Assembly: GCA_018623785.1 (NCBI GenBank)
Contig: JAAZVD010000096.1
Span: forward strand, 1 to 6,311
DNA: 6,311 bases
Direction: 5' to 3'
Source of the DNA: Bacteroidota bacterium
Lineage (GTDB): Bacteria > Bacteroidota > Rhodothermia > Rhodothermales > UBA10348
Within the stretch, counting starts at the first letter, position 1; each line of letters starts with the position of its first letter. Positions 1 to 6,311 of the stretch are shown here, piece after piece. A program made the position numbers and the translations under genes. The notes under the pieces are model-generated. The model was not told where the DNA came from, ran no database searches, and saw nothing but the letters and a program-made list of their open reading frames with translations.

Positions 1-442
1 CATGGCGCCAGAGGGTTGTGAGTCCATGTATGTGCTGATTCCAGTTCCAAACCTGAAGGCTTCAACTGATTGGGAATCTGAAAAGCAGGCCTACGCTGAT
101 AAAGTCCTCAACTTCCTGGAAAAGTGGGGGATGGAGGATTTGAGAGAGTCATTGGAGGTGTGTCACTTGTTTACTCCAGCCGATTTCAAAACCCAGCTTA
201 ACGCTACCCATGGCAATGCATTTGCCCTTGAACCAAGACTGACCCAGACAGCTTGGTTCAGGCCGCACAACCGATCGGAAGACGTGGAGAGGATGTACAT
301 CGTGGGTGCGGGTACCCATCCCGGCGCCGGCGTTCCCGGGGTCATGCTGTCGGCCGAGGCCACCCTCTCTTGCATTTTGGAGGATTTGGGTGCTGGAAAT
401 CCGGCGGAACGGCCGGTTGAGTCGGACCAAGTGGTCCTTTAA
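1..442 (+). CDS. crtI: Phytoene desaturase (CrtI-type carotenoid desaturase), C-terminal part
   Basis: This is the last 146 codons of a CrtI-family FAD-dependent carotenoid desaturase, which converts colourless phytoene stepwise into more conjugated carotenes at the membrane. The reading frame is open at the left edge. The ATG at position 2 is almost certainly internal, because the text MAPEGCESMYVLIPVPNL matches the interior 'APPGC...YVL.PVP.L' block of CrtI proteins. The diagnostic C-terminal FAD-contact block, GAGTHPGAGVPGVMLSAEAT, lies at about nt 307-366, and AWFRPHNRS upstream is also typical. Family members are about 490-520 aa, so roughly 70% of the gene, including the N-terminal dinucleotide-binding fold, lies outside the window. 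A short polar tail (about 18 residues) follows the conserved end. The stop is TAA at 440-442. The idi gene follows after 54 bp, which fits a carotenoid gene cluster. The family call is firm. Whether the substrate is phytoene or another carotene (CrtN, CrtD or CrtO-like relatives) cannot be settled from this fragment. Confidence 0.9.
   Translation, partial: MAPEGCESMYVLIPVPNLKASTDWESEKQAYADKVLNFLEKWGMEDLRESLEVCHLFTPADFKTQLNATHGNAFALEPRLTQTAWFRPHNRSEDVERMYIVGAGTHPGAGVPGVMLSAEATLSCILEDLGAGNPAERPVESDQVVL
424..440 (+). terminator. Possible short hairpin across the crtI stop codon
   Basis: GGACCA (424-429) and TGGTCC (432-437) are perfect inverted repeats separated by AG, or a 5-bp stem with an AAGT loop. 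TTT follows and is part of the stop codon context. A strong GC-rich stem plus T residues resembles an intrinsic terminator, but the stem is short and the T-run is only three long. It is at best a weak attenuator or an RNA 3'-end stabiliser, and may be chance coding sequence. Confidence 0.2.
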
Positions 443-484
443 GCCAACGCCTCCCTGTAAGATGCGGCCCCACAAAACATCCAC

Positions 485-495
485 TGTTCAGAACA
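485..495. promoter_or_regulatory. Perfect palindrome TGTTC-A-GAACA abutting the idi start
   Basis: TGTTC (485-489) and GAACA (491-495) form a perfect inverted repeat around a single A. The palindrome ends one base before the idi ATG at 497. With a one-base spacer it cannot fold as an RNA hairpin, so if functional it would be a DNA-binding half-site pair for a dimeric regulator. No regulator for it is visible in the window, and an 11-bp palindrome can arise by chance. Confidence 0.2.
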
Positions 496-496
496 T

Positions 497-1111
497 ATGG
501 AAATGATGCACCAGCCACTCGTCGAGTTGGTCGATACCAAAGGCCAACCTGTCGGTACTGCGCCTAAGTTGGACGTCCATCTGGACGGGCGTCTGCATCG
601 TGCCATTTCCGTCTTTGTGTTCGACGACAAGGGGAATGAATTACTCCAGCAGAGAGCTGGACACAAATATCATGCTCCTGGGCTTTGGTCAAATGCCGTG
701 TGTTCTCACCCGCATCCCGGAGAGTGTCCAAGAGCCGCGGCCCATCGTCGACTCGAGGAGGAGTTATCACTTCAGGCAGCGTTGTGTGAGGTGTTCATCA
801 TGCGCTATCGCGCAGATGTTGGCGAGGGACTCGTAGAACATGAATACGACCACGTTTTTGTGGCTCGTGCACTGTCGGAGCCGCGCCCCAATCCAGAGGA
901 GGTACAATCTATCCGATGGATGCCCAAGGATACTGTTGGCCAGATGGTGCGCGAGCAACCGAAACTGTTTACTCCTTGGTTCAAACTGGCACATGACGAG
1001 GTTTTGTTCAGTCTCCAGGAGTCGCATGGTCAGCATGCGAAGGTGCTGATTACTCCCCGTGGGGATAAGGCCACCTTTCTCTTTCCGGAGGAAGTGGTGG
1101 TCGCGGCTTGA
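497..1111 (+). CDS. idi: Isopentenyl-diphosphate delta-isomerase, type 1 (Nudix fold)
   Basis: This cytosolic enzyme interconverts isopentenyl diphosphate and dimethylallyl diphosphate, the two C5 units of all isoprenoids. The 204-aa product carries the full type 1 active site. Catalytic Cys69 lies in SNAVCSHP. The metal ligands His28, His34 (in LHRAISVFVF), His71, Glu114 and Glu116 (in VEHEYDHVF) are present. A Nudix-like helix runs over about residues 75-90 (GE...RRLEEEL). The conserved aromatic Trp161 is in LFTPWFKL. These match E. coli Idi residues Cys67, His25, His32, His69, Glu114, Glu116 and Trp161. The protein is about 20 residues longer than E. coli Idi, through a tail after residue 175 (VLITPRGDKATFLFPEEV). 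The start is uncertain among ATGs at 497, 503 and 506; none has a clear Shine-Dalgarno sequence, and 497 was chosen as the longest. The gene lies 54 bp after crtI and presumably supplies DMAPP for carotenoid synthesis. A flavin-dependent type 2 enzyme is excluded by the motifs. Confidence 0.96.
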   Translation: MEMMHQPLVELVDTKGQPVGTAPKLDVHLDGRLHRAISVFVFDDKGNELLQQRAGHKYHAPGLWSNAVCSHPHPGECPRAAAHRRLEEELSLQAALCEVFIMRYRADVGEGLVEHEYDHVFVARALSEPRPNPEEVQSIRWMPKDTVGQMVREQPKLFTPWFKLAHDEVLFSLQESHGQHAKVLITPRGDKATFLFPEEVVVAA

Positions 1112-1207
1112 TCGAACGAGAGTATCGCTAGATCAGATCGGGGTGCCGAGTGGAAGGTTGTTGGATCGTCACGTACCTTTCGTCAGCGTCAGAACCACTG
1201 CTCATCT
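1112..1207. other. Intergenic gap between the carotenoid block and the RodZ-like operon
   Basis: This 96-bp gap is the longest in the window and the most likely place for the promoter of the downstream operon. I could not identify a convincing promoter. No TTGACA/TATAAT pair with 16-18 bp spacing is present, and the closest Bacteroidota-type -7 element (TACCTTTC, 1174-1181) lacks a well-spaced -33 TTTG. There is no strong hairpin with a T-run. The gap and its left edge contain four GATC words (1110, 1131, 1136, 1164) and a tandem CGTCAG pair (1181-1192). Confidence 0.5.
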
Positions 1208-4425
<3,218 letters not shown>

Positions 4426-4428
4426 TGC

Positions 4429-5949
4429 ATGCTACAGCCGTTCGACTATATCGTCATCGTGACCTATCTGGTAGGTGTTGTCCTTTTCGGTATCCGGACG
4501 GCAGGCAAGCAGCGTTCGGTCAAAGACTATTTCCTGGGCTCGAAAGAAATGCCCTGGTGGGCCATTTCCTTTTCCATCGTGGCCACCGAGACGAGCACGC
4601 TGACCGTTATCGGTATACCTGCGGTTGCTTACGGTGGAGCGCTCACCTTTTTCCAGTTGACCCTCGGATACCTTGCGGGGCGCATTGTCGTGGCCATCTG
4701 GTTCCTGCCCCGCTATGCGGCCGGTGATATGCAGACAGCCTACGCTCTTCTCGGAGAGCGTTTCGGTGGGCGACTGCAGCGACTTTCCAGTGCGACATTC
4801 TTGGTCACCCGGCTCCTGGCTGACGGTGTTCGGCTGTTTGCAACGGCCATTCCCATCCGCATCATCGCCTTATCGGCAGGTTTGGATATCGGATATCCTG
4901 CTATAATCCTCGGCATCGGCGTGCTGACGGCACTCTACACGTATGTCGGTGGATTCAAAGCCGTCGTCTGGATGGACGTGGTCCAAATGAGTGTGTACGT
5001 AGTGGGTGCCCTTTTCACCCTGTTCCTTTTGTGGTCGGAGATCGGCACCGGCGCCGCTCCTGCGCTGGCAGAGGCAGGGAAGTTGCAGGTATTCGCGTTC
5101 AGCACTTCCCTTGCCGACATTCTGACCAGCCCCTACACCCTAGTCACGGCAGTCATCGGGGGCGGCATCTTCTCGATGGCATCGCACGGTACGGACCAGT
5201 TGATCGTTCAACGGCTTCTGTCGTGCCGATCGTTGGGCGATGCACGCAAAGCGCTTATCGGCAGCGCGTTTTTCGTGATGATCCAGTTTGCCATTTTCCT
5301 GGCCGTGGGTGCCTTGCTGTGGGTCTATTACGGCGGCCAGGATGCCGCTGCACTAGGACTGACGCGGGCCGACGAGATCTTTCCGAAGTTCATTGTTGAG
5401 CAGTTGCCGACAGGTCTGGCTGGACTCGTGCTGGCAGGCATCCTGGCCGCTGCGATGAGTACGCTGTCCTCGTCCCTGAATGCGCTTGCCAGTTCGTCTT
5501 TGAATGATCTGCTCGGTGCGAAGGCGGCAACGCTGGATGAAGCGACGGGCTTGAAGTGGTCCCGCTTGTTGACCCTCGGCTGGGCCCTTGTTTTCGTTTT
5601 CTTCGCTACGCTGTTTGAGGATCAGCAGAACCCGGTAGTGGAACTGGGCCTGTCGATTGCTTCGTTTACCTACGGCTCCTTGCTGGGTGCGTTCTTGCTG
5701 GGCCTCCTCGTGCGACGCGTCCGCGAGGCTGATGCCATCGTTGGTTTTCTTGCAGGTATCGTGGCCATGGTGGCTATCATTTTCGGGCTCTGGACCACCG
5801 CCGATGGAGCATGGGTCTTTCTTTTCAATCCTTCTGACAGTGTCAAGCTCTCGGAGGGACTGACTGCGTTAGCTTGGCCCTGGTACACTGCAGTTGGCGC
5901 GTCCATAACCATGGCGGTCGGATCCTTGCTCTCCGTCCGGCATAGGTAA
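4429..5949 (+). CDS. Sodium:solute symporter (SSF/SLC5 family), substrate unknown
   Basis: The 506-aa polytopic inner-membrane protein should couple Na+ entry to uptake of a small organic solute. It has about 13 hydrophobic segments, as expected for the LeuT-fold SSF family. It begins with an N-terminal helix FDYIVIVTYLVGVVLFGI, followed by the family block KDYFLGSKEMPWWAISFSIV and then ATETSTLTVIG. The loop MASHGTDQLIVQRLL (about 249-263) is the usual '.DQ..VQR' region. The Na2-site helix reads LAAAMSTLSSSLNALASS, where Ala341, Ser344 and Thr345 align with Ala361, Ser364 and Ser365 of Vibrio vSGLT. The length fits the family (450-550 aa) and no frameshift is visible. Many SSF relatives of this 'PWWA.S.SIVATETSTLT' type are annotated only as sodium:solute symporters, so sugar, sialic acid, proline, pantothenate or another substrate cannot be chosen. 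The start ATG follows the ligA stop by 3 nt with a good Shine-Dalgarno sequence, which points to cotranscription. Confidence 0.93.
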   Translation: MLQPFDYIVIVTYLVGVVLFGIRTAGKQRSVKDYFLGSKEMPWWAISFSIVATETSTLTVIGIPAVAYGGALTFFQLTLGYLAGRIVVAIWFLPRYAAGDMQTAYALLGERFGGRLQRLSSATFLVTRLLADGVRLFATAIPIRIIALSAGLDIGYPAIILGIGVLTALYTYVGGFKAVVWMDVVQMSVYVVGALFTLFLLWSEIGTGAAPALAEAGKLQVFAFSTSLADILTSPYTLVTAVIGGGIFSMASHGTDQLIVQRLLSCRSLGDARKALIGSAFFVMIQFAIFLAVGALLWVYYGGQDAAALGLTRADEIFPKFIVEQLPTGLAGLVLAGILAAAMSTLSSSLNALASSSLNDLLGAKAATLDEATGLKWSRLLTLGWALVFVFFATLFEDQQNPVVELGLSIASFTYGSLLGAFLLGLLVRRVREADAIVGFLAGIVAMVAIIFGLWTTADGAWVFLFNPSDSVKLSEGLTALAWPWYTAVGASITMAVGSLLSVRHR

Positions 5950-5952
5950 AGA

Positions 5953-6311
5953 ATGTCGCTTTTCAAACGCATACCCTTCCTGAAACCGCGCGTACGGCCT
6001 GTCGGGGACACCTTGGAGGCGGGTGGCGATCCTGCTGCCGAACGAACACGAAAGCGGCGCGCTCAAGCCGTAAAGGCATCGCTCTTGGCCAGTATAGTGG
6101 TTTTGACGATGATTGCCTTTCCGCGGGGTACTGTGTACCAGTACACGGTCGAGCCAGATGAGATCTGGCGGCAACCCAACCTGCATGCGCCATTCACCTT
6201 TGCCATCCTAAAACCTGAGGCGCAGTTGGAGGCTGAGCGGGATGCCATACGAAGAGCAACGGCTCCTGTTTTCAAGGGAGATGAAAGTGCCGTAGTGTCT
6301 GTGCAAGACCA
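5953..6311 (+). CDS. 7TM-HD family protein (PgpH/YqfF-like c-di-AMP phosphodiesterase), N-terminal part
   Basis: An open frame starts at ATG 5953, 3 nt after the symporter stop, and runs off the right edge without a stop (119 full codons). It reads MSLFKRIPFLKPRVRP, then a basic stretch (RTRKRRAQAVK, residues 31-41), then a membrane helix at about 42-56 (ASLLASIVVLTMIAF). An extracytoplasmic segment follows: YQYTVEPDEIWRQPNLHAPF (64-81), then TFAILKPEAQLEAERDAIRRATAPVF. The pattern 'Y.v..G.i...di.AP.dF.I.k....E.ER..a.....PVf' is the start of the 7TMR-HD extracellular domain found in PgpH. Family members go on to seven more membrane helices and a cytoplasmic HD phosphohydrolase domain that hydrolyses cyclic di-AMP; none of that is in the window, so the enzymatic role is inferred. 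A weak AGG (5944-5946) sits 6 nt before the ATG. Codon use and tight spacing match the preceding genes, so it is probably the fourth gene of the operon. Confidence 0.8.
   Translation, partial: MSLFKRIPFLKPRVRPVGDTLEAGGDPAAERTRKRRAQAVKASLLASIVVLTMIAFPRGTVYQYTVEPDEIWRQPNLHAPFTFAILKPEAQLEAERDAIRRATAPVFKGDESAVVSVQD

Noticed and set aside
149..484. Minus-strand open frame of 111 codons opposite crtI
   Set aside because: It is the antisense shadow of a clearly conserved coding region; its translation shows no recognisable domain and it extends across the crtI stop.
1174..1181. TACCTTTC as a Bacteroidota-type -7 promoter element for the RodZ-like operon
   Set aside because: The last base does not fit TAnnTTTG, and the nearest TTG words (1158-1163) are only about 10 bp upstream, too close for a -33 element.
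4884..4898. GGATATC repeated in tandem, with a GGATATCC palindrome
   Set aside because: It is only two copies within coding sequence of a hydrophobic helix/loop (Asp-Ile-Gly-Tyr-Pro); nothing suggests a site or element.
4899..4907. TGCTATAAT, a perfect extended -10 promoter word inside the symporter gene
   Set aside because: It has no matching -35 element at normal spacing, sits in the middle of a conserved coding region (Pro-Ala-Ile-Ile), and no gene starts sensibly downstream.
5031..5399. Plus-strand open frame of 122 codons in another frame within the symporter
   Set aside because: It is an out-of-frame shadow rich in Arg, Gly and Cys, while the main frame encodes continuous conserved membrane helices.

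Overview
The window looks like ordinary chromosomal DNA from a free-living, carotenoid-making bacterium. GC content is moderately high (mid-to-upper 50s percent, judged by eye). Every gene lies on the + strand and the packing is tight. The gene types are a CrtI-type desaturase, a type 1 IPP isomerase, a RodZ-like membrane HTH protein, NAD+-dependent LigA, an SSF symporter, and the start of a PgpH-like 7TM-HD protein. Together with weak or absent Shine-Dalgarno signals before most starts, they point loosely to the Bacteroidota/Rhodothermota side of the tree. This is an inference from gene content and resemblance, not a database result.

Layout: (1) 1-442 is the C-terminal part of a phytoene desaturase-like protein, open at the left edge. 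(2) 497-1111 is isopentenyl-diphosphate isomerase. These two form the end of an isoprenoid/carotenoid block. (3) A 96-bp gap at 1112-1207 separates that block from a second, very compact block. That block holds a RodZ-like protein (1208-2353), DNA ligase LigA (2350-4425, ATGA overlap), a sodium:solute symporter (4429-5949, 3-nt gap) and the N-terminus of a 7TM-HD family protein (5953 to the right edge, 3-nt gap).

In the first block, Idi supplies the IPP/DMAPP balance needed to build phytoene, which the CrtI-like enzyme desaturates to coloured carotenoids. The second block is probably one transcription unit, but its genes have no obvious shared pathway: cell-shape or envelope organisation, DNA replication and repair, solute uptake, and probable cyclic-di-AMP turnover. 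It looks like a housekeeping operon.

There is no RNA gene, CRISPR array, insertion sequence, integrase, toxin-antitoxin pair or phage gene that I can support, and no gene-free stretch above 300 bp. I found no convincing new system. The points worth a second look are small: a perfect TGTTC-A-GAACA palindrome touching the idi start codon, a short hairpin across the crtI stop, a long acidic linker in the RodZ-like protein, and the operon layout itself.
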